This document shows, one piece after another, positions 17,879 to 26,491 of a stretch of 64,000 nucleotides of DNA. Source of the stretch: an uncultured Lachnospiraceae bacterium (GTDB lineage Bacteria; Bacillota; Clostridia; Lachnospirales; Lachnospiraceae). Position 1 is the first letter of the stretch. Each line of letters starts with the position of its first letter. A model generated the notes under the pieces. That model searched no databases. It saw only the letters and a program-made list of their open reading frames with translations, and was not told the DNA's origin. Made by a program: the position numbers and the translations under genes. The stretch spans positions 1 through 64,000 of the forward strand of contig CANDKY010000001.1 in NCBI GenBank assembly GCA_947385425.1, given 5' to 3'.

Positions 17879-19600
17879 ATGGTGAACTATATGGAACAGA
17901 TGGAACCCAAAAAGCGGACGGAGCAGATAAAGCAGACGAAGGAAAAGCTGAGACAGGCGATAAAAAAATACAGGACCGAAAAGGAGGAGGGAAAAGGGGG
18001 AAAAATACGGCTTCTTTTCGTGCTGTCGTTTTTCGGAATTATTGCGGCAGCCCTTCTCCTCATTATAGTATTTTCCAAAGAAGACGAGACAGTTTACAGG
18101 GAAAGCCAGGTAATAAGGGGGGATCTGGCAAGAGGGGTTACGGAAAGCGGGAGTGTGGATGTGGGTACTGCCATACAAACATTTGATTTGGATATCAGTG
18201 AGTTTACCGGCGGCGGGAGTTTTACGTTCGGCGCCGCGGACGCGGGCGGCCCGGGCGGGATGATAGCGTCTTTGATGCCGGGCGCGTCAGATTCAGGAAG
18301 CACGGCAGCCCGGCAGTTGGAAATTGAGCAGGTGTATGTGGAAGCGGGGCAGGAGGTGGAAGCCGGAACGCCGATTTTAAAACTGACGCAGGAAAGCGTG
18401 GAGGGGATCCGCACGGAGCTTTCCCAGGATGTCACGGATGCGGAGCTTGTCTATCAACAGGCGCTTACCTCGCAAAAGCGGGCGGAAGCGGAGGCAGAGG
18501 GGGAATACAGGCTCAATTCCCTTTATGCGGAATATGCCCAGGCGGAGTACGAGGAGACGGTTTCGGCCCTTACGGAAGCGGTGGATATGGCAAAGGAAGC
18601 CCTTGCAGATACGCAGGAGGAGCTGGCGGACGCACAGGAGGAGCTGGCCGCGAAGGAGGCGCTTCTTACGGAAGAGAAAGAAGTGCTGGAAAATGCCCTT
18701 TTCACGGAAGCGGAAACGGATAAGGAAAATGCCCTTTACTGGTGGATCCTTGCATACCAGACTGCAAAGGAAGCACAGGAAATGACAGACACCCTGGAGG
18801 AGGAAATTGCGCAGCTTAAGGAGGACATTGAGGGCTGCAACGAGGAAAAAAAGGAAAAGGAGACAGCGCTTGCCCTGGCACAGAAGGAATTGGAGAGCGG
18901 GGAGATTACTGCCAGAGGGGAGCGCGATAAGAGGGATTATTATGCAGGGAACGCGCAGGAGATTTATGATGTCGCCATGGAGCAAAGCGCTTTTGAAACG
19001 GAAACGGCAAGGGAGGATTATGAGGAAGCGGCGGGGAAGCTGGAGGAATTTGACACTGTCATCACAAAACAGATGATTTTACGGGATAATTCCGGTGTGA
19101 TTACGGAAGTTTATGTGGCGGCGGGGGATTACCTGGCCCGGGATACGGATTTGGCCAGCCTGAATAATTACGATGAGGTAACGGTTACGGTTTCGGTAGA
19201 GGAAGGCGATTTGGAGGCCGCCGCTATTGGGAATAACGCAAATGTGGTACTGGCCGCCTTTCCGGAGGAGGTGTTTGCCGGGACGGTCACGGAAATCGGG
19301 GATGCGGAAATAGACAGCAGCACCAACAAGACTATGTATTCGGTGACGGTAACTGTGCCGAATACCGGCAATGTTTTGTACCAGGATATGACGGCGGAAG
19401 TGACTTTTGTTACGGACGAGGTATCGGAAGTGCTTTATGTCCCGGCCAGGGCGGTGACGGAAGAGGACGGGGCAGGCTATGTAAAAGTAAAGGGGGAAAA
19501 CGGTGCGGTTGTCAGGAAAAAGGTTACTACCGGTTTTACGGACGGTATTAACATAGAAATAAAGGAAGGGCTTTCCGAAGGGGAAATTGTATTATTGTGA
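17879..19600 (+). CDS. HlyD/MacA-like membrane-fusion adaptor 3
   Basis: About 573 residues with the same plan as adaptors 1 and 2: membrane segment (LLFVLSFFGIIAAALLLIIV), lipoyl half (LEIEQVYVEAGQEVEAGTPI), a ~240-residue coiled-coil hairpin rich in EEL/ALADT repeats, second lipoyl half (ILRDNSGVITEVYVAAGDYL) and a C-terminal domain (VLYVPARAVTEEDGAGYVKV). A Gly-rich loop (FTGGGSFTFGAADAGGPGG) sits before the lipoyl part. The frame is open from 17822, but GGAGGGA at about 17872 points to ATG 17879, GTG 17882 or ATG 17891; the exact choice is uncertain. Three adaptors for one permease is unusual, and they may form a mixed hexamer. Confidence 0.88.
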   Translation: MVNYMEQMEPKKRTEQIKQTKEKLRQAIKKYRTEKEEGKGGKIRLLFVLSFFGIIAAALLLIIVFSKEDETVYRESQVIRGDLARGVTESGSVDVGTAIQTFDLDISEFTGGGSFTFGAADAGGPGGMIASLMPGASDSGSTAARQLEIEQVYVEAGQEVEAGTPILKLTQESVEGIRTELSQDVTDAELVYQQALTSQKRAEAEAEGEYRLNSLYAEYAQAEYEETVSALTEAVDMAKEALADTQEELADAQEELAAKEALLTEEKEVLENALFTEAETDKENALYWWILAYQTAKEAQEMTDTLEEEIAQLKEDIEGCNEEKKEKETALALAQKELESGEITARGERDKRDYYAGNAQEIYDVAMEQSAFETETAREDYEEAAGKLEEFDTVITKQMILRDNSGVITEVYVAAGDYLARDTDLASLNNYDEVTVTVSVEEGDLEAAAIGNNANVVLAAFPEEVFAGTVTEIGDAEIDSSTNKTMYSVTVTVPNTGNVLYQDMTAEVTFVTDEVSEVLYVPARAVTEEDGAGYVKVKGENGAVVRKKVTTGFTDGINIEIKEGLSEGEIVLL

Positions 19601-19640
19601 AATATTTCAGGCTTTGTCTGCCGTATATGGGGGTATGGAT

Positions 19641-21062
19641 ATGAGATTATCGGAAATCGGCCGTCTGGTATGGCTGAATCTTGTACAGAATAAGTTTAAG
19701 GTGTTTCTCACTTCAACAGGGATCCTTGTGGGTTCCGCAACGATCATGCTTGTTATTGCCATAGGAACGGGGGGGAAGATGGAAGTTGCGGAGCAGTTTA
19801 AAAACCTGAATGCCGGTTCCGTGGATATTTCTTATGAATATAACGGGAGCAGTTTTACGGGAGGAAGATCCGGTGGCAGCATGCCGGGCGGTACGGCAGG
19901 AGGAATGACCGGAAGTATGGAAGGCGGGGGGATGCCTGGAGAGAGTATGGCAGGCGGGAGGATGCCGGAGGGCGGTATGCCGGGCGGAGGGGTGCCCGGG
20001 GACGGGGCAGGGAGCGGTATGCCGTTTGACGGTACGGGCGGAGGCTTTTTCCCGTTCGGCGGTATGGAAAACCAGATGAATATGGCAAAAATCACATTGT
20101 CCCAGGAGGATGCGGATAACCTTAAGGGGAGCATCCCGGAAATAGCGAGCGCTACGGTTTCCTATACGACAAGGCAGGACGCGGAGGGAGGCGGCCTGGA
20201 GGAGAGTGTTTCATACACTGTTGCCGGGGTAAAAGAAAATTATGCGGATATCAGTAACCTGGAAATGGCAATCGGCGCTTTCCTTACGGAAGACAACGAT
20301 ACTTATAAGGAGAGGACCTGCGTCCTTGGTTACAGCGTGGCAAAAGAAATGTTTGACAGTGTTTTGGACGCGTATGACTCGCCGGTTTATATCGACAACC
20401 GTTCTTATATAGTGAGCGGCGTACTGATGGAAATGGGGACGGTGGCATCAGGTATAAGCCCGGATGAGGCGATTTTCATTCCTTACGGGACAGGTATTAA
20501 ATATCTCACCGGCAAGGACGTAAGCCCTGTGATTACCGTGGTGGCGGAAGACGTAAAGGATGTGGGCAGCATTATGGAACAGGTACGGATCGTACTTGCC
20601 GAAAATTATGGGGAAAATGTGGAGTTTACCATTTCCGATGCGGGGAGTAAGATGGAAGCGGCTTCAAAGTCCAATGAAACGCTGACCCTCCTTCTAATGG
20701 CTATGGCAGGCATTGTGTTTATTGTAGGGGGGATCGGGATTATGAATGTATTGTTCGTTTCCGTAAAGGAGCGTACCAATGAGATCGGCATTCTGAAAGC
20801 AATCGGGTGCGGACAGAAGGATATTCTGACGGAGTTTTTGCTGGAAGCCAGTTGTATCAGCTTTGTGGGCGCTGTTTTGGGGGTATTGGTATCTCTGGGC
20901 ATTACGCCGATTATCGAGAGTTTTTCCGTGCGTGTGGAACTTTCCCTGGGCGGAGGGATCTTAGCTTTACTGTTTGGCGTATTGACAGGAACGGTTTTCG
21001 GTTTTTATCCGGCGTTTAAGGCGTCAAGGTTAATCCCGGTTGCCGCGCTGAACCATGAGTGA
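19641..21062 (+). CDS. MacB/FtsX-type ABC transporter permease
   Basis: Permease of about 473 residues with the FtsX topology: one N-terminal membrane helix (FLTSTGILVGSATIMLVIAI), a large external MacB-like domain, and three C-terminal helices (LLLMAMAGIVFIVGGIGIMN, ISFVGAVLGVLVSLGITPII, LALLFGVLTGTVFGFYPAF) with the family motif VKERTNEIGILKAIGCGQKDI. Its external domain carries a Gly/Met/Pro-rich stretch of about 80 residues (GGMTGSMEGGGMPGESMAGG type repeats) that normal members lack. GGGGG at 19629 favours ATG 19641. It follows adaptor 3 by 40 bp. Substrate unknown; the family exports antibiotics, peptides and lipids. Confidence 0.92.
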   Translation: MRLSEIGRLVWLNLVQNKFKVFLTSTGILVGSATIMLVIAIGTGGKMEVAEQFKNLNAGSVDISYEYNGSSFTGGRSGGSMPGGTAGGMTGSMEGGGMPGESMAGGRMPEGGMPGGGVPGDGAGSGMPFDGTGGGFFPFGGMENQMNMAKITLSQEDADNLKGSIPEIASATVSYTTRQDAEGGGLEESVSYTVAGVKENYADISNLEMAIGAFLTEDNDTYKERTCVLGYSVAKEMFDSVLDAYDSPVYIDNRSYIVSGVLMEMGTVASGISPDEAIFIPYGTGIKYLTGKDVSPVITVVAEDVKDVGSIMEQVRIVLAENYGENVEFTISDAGSKMEAASKSNETLTLLLMAMAGIVFIVGGIGIMNVLFVSVKERTNEIGILKAIGCGQKDILTEFLLEASCISFVGAVLGVLVSLGITPIIESFSVRVELSLGGGILALLFGVLTGTVFGFYPAFKASRLIPVAALNHE

Positions 21063-21190
21063 TAAGGATATTTATACTGAACGGCAAAAAGCTTTGCCGC
21101 ACCGTTGCGCCGGCCGCACGCCGCAAAGCGGCAGTTCTCCTTTGTGCGGCCGTGAGCATATTGTTATACTTACCGTCAGTCTTTTCGGCG

Positions 21191-21344
21191 CTAGAGCGTG
21201 TTTGAAAAATGCTTTCCGGCAGATGTGCGTCACAATTTGTGGGAGATGAAAAGCATATATGCTTTGCCAAAGGAAGGGCGCATAGTGGGCATTGCCCTAA
21301 GGGGGTATCAGGATGGTGGGAATAATTTTTCAAACACGTTCTAG
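21191..21344. mobile_element. Family B element (MITE-like), complete copy
   Basis: Both ends begin with CTAG: CTAGAGCGTGTTTGAAAAAT on the left and ATTTTTCAAACACGTTCTAG on the right, a nearly perfect inverted repeat. The inside contains TTCCGGCAGATGTGCGTCAC and TTTGTGGGAG, shared with the copies at 34938, 51073 and 54628. No open frame. It sits inside the export operon between permease and ATPase and does not obviously contain a terminator. Confidence 0.85.
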
Positions 21345-21384
21345 GGATGGGCGGAGCGAAAGCGGCGTTAATATGAGGTAGAAG

Positions 21385-22107
21385 ATGAGTGAAGACAGGA
21401 TTATAGATATGAGGCAGATTAATAAAGGCTATATGCTAGGGACGGAAAAAGTCCCGGTGCTGAAAAATGTGGATTTTCAGGTGGAGGAAGGAGAGTTTGT
21501 GGCGATTTTGGGGCCGTCGGGTTCCGGTAAGACGACCCTGATGAATATTATCGGCTGCATGGATGTGGCGGATTCGGGGGAATATTATCTGGACGGGCAG
21601 CCCATACACAGTATGACGGAAAAACAGATGGGGGCGGTCCGCAATAAAGAGATTGGGTTTATTTTCCAGAATTACCAGTTGATTCCGACTTATAATATTC
21701 TGCAGAATATTATTATGCCTCTGGTAGTGCGGGGGATGACCACAAAGGAAGCCGAAGAAAAATGCCTTCCTGTCATTGAGATGCTGGGGATCGGGCACAG
21801 GCTGGGGCATAAGCCTTCGGAACTCTCAGGCGGGCAGAAGCAGAGAGTGTCCATCGCAAGGGCCCTTGTGGGGGAACCGGCGCTGCTTCTTGCCGATGAA
21901 CCTACCGGGGCGCTGGATTCGGCCAGCGGTAAGGATGTGCTGGCGCTTTTCGGGCAGCTTCACAGGCTGGGGAATACCATTGTTATGATCACCCATGATA
22001 TGAACGTCGCAAAGGCGGCGGGGAGGATTGTGCATATTGTCGACGGATGCCTTGCGCAGGCAGAAAGGCCGGCGGCTTCTGTTCTTGTAAAACCGGACGG
22101 AAAATGA
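21385..22107 (+). CDS. MacB/LolD-type ABC transporter ATP-binding protein
   Basis: 240-residue ATPase that powers the permease at 19641. Walker A GPSGSGKTT near residue 45, Q-loop (GFIFQNYQLIPTYNI), signature LSGGQKQRVSIARAL, Walker B LLLADEPTGALDS and H-loop MITHDMNVAKAAGRI. These match the LolD/MacB subfamily of exporters (GFIFQ-Y-L and DEPTGALDS). ATG 21385 follows GAGGTAGAAG. It is separated from the permease by a ~320-bp gap with the family B element, so it either depends on read-through or has its own promoter. Confidence 0.95.
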   Translation: MSEDRIIDMRQINKGYMLGTEKVPVLKNVDFQVEEGEFVAILGPSGSGKTTLMNIIGCMDVADSGEYYLDGQPIHSMTEKQMGAVRNKEIGFIFQNYQLIPTYNILQNIIMPLVVRGMTTKEAEEKCLPVIEMLGIGHRLGHKPSELSGGQKQRVSIARALVGEPALLLADEPTGALDSASGKDVLALFGQLHRLGNTIVMITHDMNVAKAAGRIVHIVDGCLAQAERPAASVLVKPDGK

Positions 22108-22164
22108 TATGATAAACAGAGTTGCAGGAAACGGAGAGGGATTTCCTAAGGAGAGAGGGCTGAA

Positions 22165-23829
22165 TTGTCTGGGAATATAAAAGTAACAATAAAGGACAGG
22201 GAAGGGAAGGTGCAGTGCGTGCTGCTGCATGATACGGATAAGACGTTGCTGGAAACGCTGAGGGAAGGCGCGGTGCCGCTGCCTTCTCTTTGCGGTGCCG
22301 CGGGAAAATGCGGCAGGTGTATGGTGAGGTTTTGCAGCCATGCGCCGCTGCCCGCCCGGACAGACCGCTGTGTAATTGCACCGGACAAATTGAGGGAAGG
22401 GTATCGGCTGGCATGTACGGCAAGGCCGAAACGGGAATGCACTGTGGAAACCGATTTTGCAGGAAGGAAAGCCGCCGAGGAAGGGAAGCTTCAGGTAGTG
22501 GCAGGTTATGATACGGGGGGCAGGCTCCGGCAGGAAGAAGGCAGCACGGATGGGAAGCGGGCGGAAGGGGGAAGTATTTGCGGCAGGACATTTGCGGCGG
22601 CCGATATCGGTACGACGACAATCGCAATGCAGTTGGTGGACAGCTATTCCGGTTCCGTCCTGGATACTTATACCTGCCTGAACCCCCAGCGCAGTTACGG
22701 GACGGATGTAATTGCCAGAATCCGGGCGGCAGGGGAAGGCCGCGGAGAAAAGCTCAAAGGGCTTGTCCGGAGCGCGCTGTCTTCCGGCGTGGAGCAGTTG
22801 AGGCATACGGCAGGAAGAAGGGGGGCGGAGGAGCCCGGCTTGTTATGTATCGCCTGCAATACGGCTATGGGGCATATTTTCATGGGGTATCCGGCGGATA
22901 CTTTGGGGAAAAGCCCGTTTCTTCCGGTGAAAACGGGGATGGATACGGTTAAGTGGGGCGGTATGGATGTAGTATTGCTGCCCGGTGTGTCTGCGTTTAT
23001 CGGGGGGGATATCGTGGCGGGGCTTTATGCCTGCGGGCTGCTGCCCCTTGGCCCGGCAGATAAAAAATATGCGGATCCGGATCGGAAGGAAGCGGAAAGC
23101 GAAGAGAGGGGAAGCGGCGCAAAAGACGGGGGATCGTGGCTGTTCATTGATTTGGGGACGAATGCGGAAATGGTGATGGGCGCCGGGCGGCGCATGGCGG
23201 CGACGGCTGCCGCTGCCGGGCCTGCTTTTGAAGGGAGGGGGACGGACGGGGCAGCCGGCCCGGAGAGGATTTACGCCATTGCGAAACTGCTGGAAAGGGG
23301 TCTTGTCGATGAAACCGGTTTGCTGGCGGAACCGTATTTTGAAACCGGTGCGGATGTGGAAATTGCAGGATATGGGGACGGTGCGGGAACCAGGATAATC
23401 CATGTAACGCAGGAGGATATCAGGGCGGTCCAGATGGCTAAGGCGGCAGTGAGGGCAGGGATCCATTTTCTGACGGAGAGGCTTGGGATTGCGGATTGCG
23501 GCAGGATAGAGAAGGTGTATATTGCAGGAGGCATGGGATTTTATCTGGACAGGGATGCGGCGGCGAGGATAGGGCTTTTGCCTGCGGATTTGGCGCGGAG
23601 GGCGCAGACGGCAGGGAACACGGCGCTTGCCGGGGCATGCCTTTTTGGAAGGGAGAGCCGGCCGGAGGATAAACGGGCGGGAATGGAAGGCTGGCGGGAA
23701 AGGGGAATGGAACTGGAGAGGGCGGCGGCAGGCATAGAGGTATTCCAAATGGCGGAACTGGCGGAATTTTCAGATATTTATATCGGATATATGAATTTTG
23801 ATTGTAATATTCCGCCTGAAATGGTATAA
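22165..23829 (+). CDS. RamA-like corrinoid reductive activator (ferredoxin + ASKHA)
   Basis: 554-residue iron-sulfur ATPase of the DUF4445/RamA family, which uses ATP to re-reduce inactive Co(II) corrinoid proteins to Co(I) in methyltransferase systems. A plant-type [2Fe-2S] domain comes first, with Cys in LCGAAGKCGRC and a fourth in YRLACTA. The ASKHA ATPase follows: phosphate-1 FAAADIGTTTIAMQLVDS, phosphate-2 LFIDLGTNAEMVMG, adenosine motif EKVYIAGGMGFYLD. The start is TTG 22165 with AAGGAGAGAG upstream; no in-frame ATG fits. No corrinoid protein or methyltransferase lies nearby, so its partner must be encoded elsewhere. Confidence 0.88.
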   Translation: MSGNIKVTIKDREGKVQCVLLHDTDKTLLETLREGAVPLPSLCGAAGKCGRCMVRFCSHAPLPARTDRCVIAPDKLREGYRLACTARPKRECTVETDFAGRKAAEEGKLQVVAGYDTGGRLRQEEGSTDGKRAEGGSICGRTFAAADIGTTTIAMQLVDSYSGSVLDTYTCLNPQRSYGTDVIARIRAAGEGRGEKLKGLVRSALSSGVEQLRHTAGRRGAEEPGLLCIACNTAMGHIFMGYPADTLGKSPFLPVKTGMDTVKWGGMDVVLLPGVSAFIGGDIVAGLYACGLLPLGPADKKYADPDRKEAESEERGSGAKDGGSWLFIDLGTNAEMVMGAGRRMAATAAAAGPAFEGRGTDGAAGPERIYAIAKLLERGLVDETGLLAEPYFETGADVEIAGYGDGAGTRIIHVTQEDIRAVQMAKAAVRAGIHFLTERLGIADCGRIEKVYIAGGMGFYLDRDAAARIGLLPADLARRAQTAGNTALAGACLFGRESRPEDKRAGMEGWRERGMELERAAAGIEVFQMAELAEFSDIYIGYMNFDCNIPPEMV

Positions 23830-23973
23830 TACAAAACATGTTTTTGCCGGCAGTTTTCGGGATGGGCTGTTGGCGGAATGCGGCGGAACGGGATTCATGG
23901 AATAGGGTTTATGGAATAGGATTTATGGTTTTACAGGTGTATGTTGGCGATGATCCGGAAAGGAGTATACTTC

Positions 23974-25278
23974 ATGCAGAAAATGCTGGAGCGTATAGAG
24001 GGAAAGGAACTGAAGTATTTCAGCCTGTTTTCAATATTGCTTCTGCTTGCCGCGGCCGTTGTGTCGGGAAGGGAAGGAGGGGTTTTTAACGGGATTGTAA
24101 GGATCCTGATGTCCAGGGATGCATTGATTACCGATTATTTCGAACTGGCAGGGTACGGCGCATCATTCCTGAATGCGGCGCTGGTGTTCGGGCTGGCGGT
24201 TTTTCTTGTGCTTGTGGAGAAGATACCGTTTACCGGGCTGACGATGGCGGCATTGTTTATCAATGCGGGCTATGCGCTGTGGGGGAAAAATCTTCTTAAT
24301 ATTATCCCTGTTTTTATAGGCACTGCAATTTATGCCAGGAGCCATGGGGCGAAGCTGAGCCGCTATATTTATACGGCGCTGTTCGGCACATGCCTGGCGC
24401 CGTTAATTACGGAACTGGCATTTCTGTTTCCGTTTGGGCAGTTCAGGAATCTAGTCATAACGATTGCCATGGGTGTCTTTATAGGTTTCGTACTGCCGCC
24501 GTTATCCGTGCATACCGCTTCCATGCATATGGGCTACAGCCTGTTCAACGTGGGCTTTTCGGGCGGGATACTGGCATTTATCATTGTCAGCGTACTGCGC
24601 TCTTTCGGTATGGAAAGCGAGGCCGTGCTGATATGGAAGGCAGGAAGGAATCCATGGGTGGTTGGAGGGCTGCTTGGGTATTTTGTGCTGACGGTATTGT
24701 TTGGGCTGCTGGCCGGCAGGGGGCAGTATAAGGGGCTGTTTAGGATTATGGGACGCCCGGGAAGGGCTGTATCGGATTTTGTGCTGATGGACGGGGTTGG
24801 CGCTACTCTGATGAATATGGGATTTGTAGGTATTGCCTGTGTGGTTTATATCATGCTGATTGGCGGTGATTTTTCGGGGCCTGTGGTAGGGGCGATACTG
24901 ACCGTGTTCGGATTTTCCGCTTTTGGCATACATATCAGGAATTTCCTGCCGCCGCTTATCGGGGTATATCTGTCTACCTTCCTGACGATCTATAAGCCGG
25001 ATACGCCAAGCGTCCAGCTTGCGGCCCTGTTTTCGGCCGGGCTTGCCCCGATCGCGGGCCAGTTTGGTATTGCTGCCGGGCTTGTTTCGGGTTTTTTCCA
25101 TGCGGTGGTTGCGATGTGTACGTCACAGATATACGGCGGGCTGAATTTGTATAATAACGGATTCAGCGCAGGCTGGGTAGCCATTTTTATGGTGCCTGTG
25201 CTGGAGAGTTTAAGGCAGAACTATAAGAGGGAAAGAGGAAAGGGCGGCAATGGTTCACGAGGAAAGGAAAATAGCTAA
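23974..25278 (+). CDS. DUF1576 multi-pass membrane protein
   Basis: 434-residue integral membrane protein with about ten hydrophobic segments and the recognisable DUF1576 core (LPPLSVHTASMHMGYSLFNV, GFSAFGIHIRNFLPPLIGVY, GQFGIAAGLVSGFFHAVVAM). The two halves look internally related, as in transporters with inverted repeats. Function unknown; a transport role is inference from topology. The longest frame starts at 23941, but AAAGGAG eight bases before ATG 23974 supports that start. It overlaps the following small gene by 29 bp, so the two are translationally coupled. Confidence 0.88.
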   Translation: MQKMLERIEGKELKYFSLFSILLLLAAAVVSGREGGVFNGIVRILMSRDALITDYFELAGYGASFLNAALVFGLAVFLVLVEKIPFTGLTMAALFINAGYALWGKNLLNIIPVFIGTAIYARSHGAKLSRYIYTALFGTCLAPLITELAFLFPFGQFRNLVITIAMGVFIGFVLPPLSVHTASMHMGYSLFNVGFSGGILAFIIVSVLRSFGMESEAVLIWKAGRNPWVVGGLLGYFVLTVLFGLLAGRGQYKGLFRIMGRPGRAVSDFVLMDGVGATLMNMGFVGIACVVYIMLIGGDFSGPVVGAILTVFGFSAFGIHIRNFLPPLIGVYLSTFLTIYKPDTPSVQLAALFSAGLAPIAGQFGIAAGLVSGFFHAVVAMCTSQIYGGLNLYNNGFSAGWVAIFMVPVLESLRQNYKRERGKGGNGSRGKENS

Positions 25279-25597
25279 GATTGCGGAAGAGCTTACCGTG
25301 TATTTTTTTGCATTGGGGGCGGATACGATCGAATCGAAAATACAAAGGGAAGAAAACAGGGCGGTGATTTTTGTTAAGGCCAATTATAAGCCGGAATATG
25401 AGGAGCGGCTTGGGCAATTGGACAAATATCTGAACGGGCCTAAAAACGATGGCATTGAGGATGTGTACTGGGAGCTGGCGGGCAGCGGTGATCCGGGTGA
25501 GACAAGCCAGCTTTTGCTGGTCGGCATGATGATAGACCGGGCGGATATCAAGGTGCAGGAAGGGTATGTGGTTATGGAGCTGTATAAGAGTTATTAG
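25250..25597 (+). CDS. Conserved hypothetical protein next to DUF1576
   Basis: 115-residue soluble protein (starts MVHEERKIAKIAEELTVYFF) with an alpha/beta composition: a helix, then strands RAVIFVKANY and SQLLLVGMMIDRADIKV. I do not recognise a named domain. ATG 25250 lies inside the end of the DUF1576 gene with GAGGAAAGGGCGGC upstream, so the two form an operon and the protein is probably a cytosolic partner of the membrane protein. Its TAG stop codon is the first part of a family C structured repeat. Confidence 0.7.
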   Translation: MVHEERKIAKIAEELTVYFFALGADTIESKIQREENRAVIFVKANYKPEYEERLGQLDKYLNGPKNDGIEDVYWELAGSGDPGETSQLLLVGMMIDRADIKVQEGYVVMELYKSY

Positions 25598-25771
25598 CGT
25601 GAAAAGAAGCTCTAAGGCGTCAAAGGACGCCGCCTAAGAGCTTCTATGATTTGCCATGCGTAGCATTGCAAATCCATTTCACGCGGAAGAATGCCCAAAG
25701 AGAGGGCATTCTTCCAGGTTTTTCATGGCCGGTTTGTGCTGCCGCGGGGGGGGGCGGCATGGTGGTTAGCG
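25597..25771 (+). ncRNA. Family C structured repeat, copy 1
   Basis: About 170 nt predicted to fold into: P1 GCGTGAAA/TTTCACGC enclosing P2 (GAAGCTCT...AGAGCTTC with inner GGCGTC/GACGCC) and P3 (GATTTGC...GCAAATC); then P4 (GGAAGAATGCCC/GGGCATTCTTCC), a conserved single strand AGGTTTTTCATGGC, and P5 (GCTGCCGC...GCGGC). P1 begins on the stop codon of the upstream gene. The other copies (31993, 32164, 36144) keep the pairing with different bases. Whether it is an independent RNA, a 3'-UTR element or a mobile repeat is open. Confidence 0.7.
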
Positions 25772-25830
25772 TGGCATATGTGCGCTGGCTGAGGCATATA
25801 TTGTACCAAAAACGTAGAGGCGGGCGGGAA

Positions 25831-26117
25831 ATGAAACGGGAACGGAGGATTTTCTTTTGTACGGTTCTAATGATATTGCTTACGGCTGTTTTTGCCGCAG
25901 GATATTTCGGCCGGGAGAAGATGGAAGCCATGGGCCAGGGGCTGAAGAGGGAGGACGGGAAGAAAATAGCATTGACCTTTGACGACGGCCCTCACCCATA
26001 TTATACGGATCAGTTATTGGATGGGCTGAAGGAACGTGGGGTAAGAGCCACGTTTTTTGTGACGGGCGAGCATGCGCAGCTCCACCCGGAGGTGATTAAG
26101 CGGATGAGTGAGGAGGG
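25831..26117 (+). pseudogene. Polysaccharide deacetylase, N-terminal part (split gene)
   Basis: Start of a membrane-anchored NodB-type (carbohydrate esterase 4) deacetylase: basic N-terminus, membrane anchor (IFFCTVLMILLTAVFAAGYF) and the first catalytic motif KIALTFDDGPHPYYTDQ with its metal-binding Asp-Asp. The frame runs VIKRMSEEGG and stops at 26124. The missing remainder, beginning HLIGNHTYSH, is found 5.5 kb downstream at 31601-31993. In the intact gene ...MSEEG would be followed by HLIGNHTYSH. The fragment cannot be active alone because the H-x-x-x-H zinc site is in the other half. Confidence 0.92.
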
Positions 26118-26259
26118 TGGTTGAGTAATATTAATGACACTGGCTTTTTGATTCAATATGCATAAAACAGTTTTTGTTTCCATAGACGGCTCTTGTACAA
26201 AATGCATTGAAACAATTAAATAAAAAAGAAAAAAATATAAAAAATTCCTAAATTAGCAC

Positions 26260-26288
26260 TTGACTTGTGTTATACACATTGGTATAAT
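26260..26288 (+). promoter_or_regulatory. Sigma-A promoter of PTS operon
   Basis: TTGACT (26260-26265), 17-bp spacer, TATAAT (26283-26288), an almost consensus promoter immediately upstream of the antiterminator target. Confidence 0.88.
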
Positions 26289-26315
26289 CAGGATAACAAA
26301 TAAAACAGCTTATTT

Positions 26316-26394
26316 GGGTTGTTACTGCATCGGCAGGCAAAACCAGATTTTATAAGGCGGCATTAGTGCCGGTTATAAAATTTGGTTTTTTTTG
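26316..26394 (+). promoter_or_regulatory. RAT antiterminator site overlapping an intrinsic terminator
   Basis: GGGTTGTTACTGCATCGGCA followed by GGCAAAACC (26316-26344) is a near-perfect ribonucleic antiterminator (RAT) for BglG/LicT/GlcT-type proteins. It overlaps the base of a terminator: AACCAGATTTTATAA pairs with TTATAAAATTTGGTT, followed by TTTTTT (26341-26394). Binding of the dephospho/active regulator encoded next would keep the terminator from forming when the sugar is being imported. Confidence 0.93.
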
Positions 26395-26491
26395 TTGCTT
26401 CAAAGGGAAAAGGAGGATAAATGCCTTTGGGTTTGCAGTGGGATGTGGGAAATTAATATAAGGTAATAAAGAAATGGACGAGGAATGAAAA

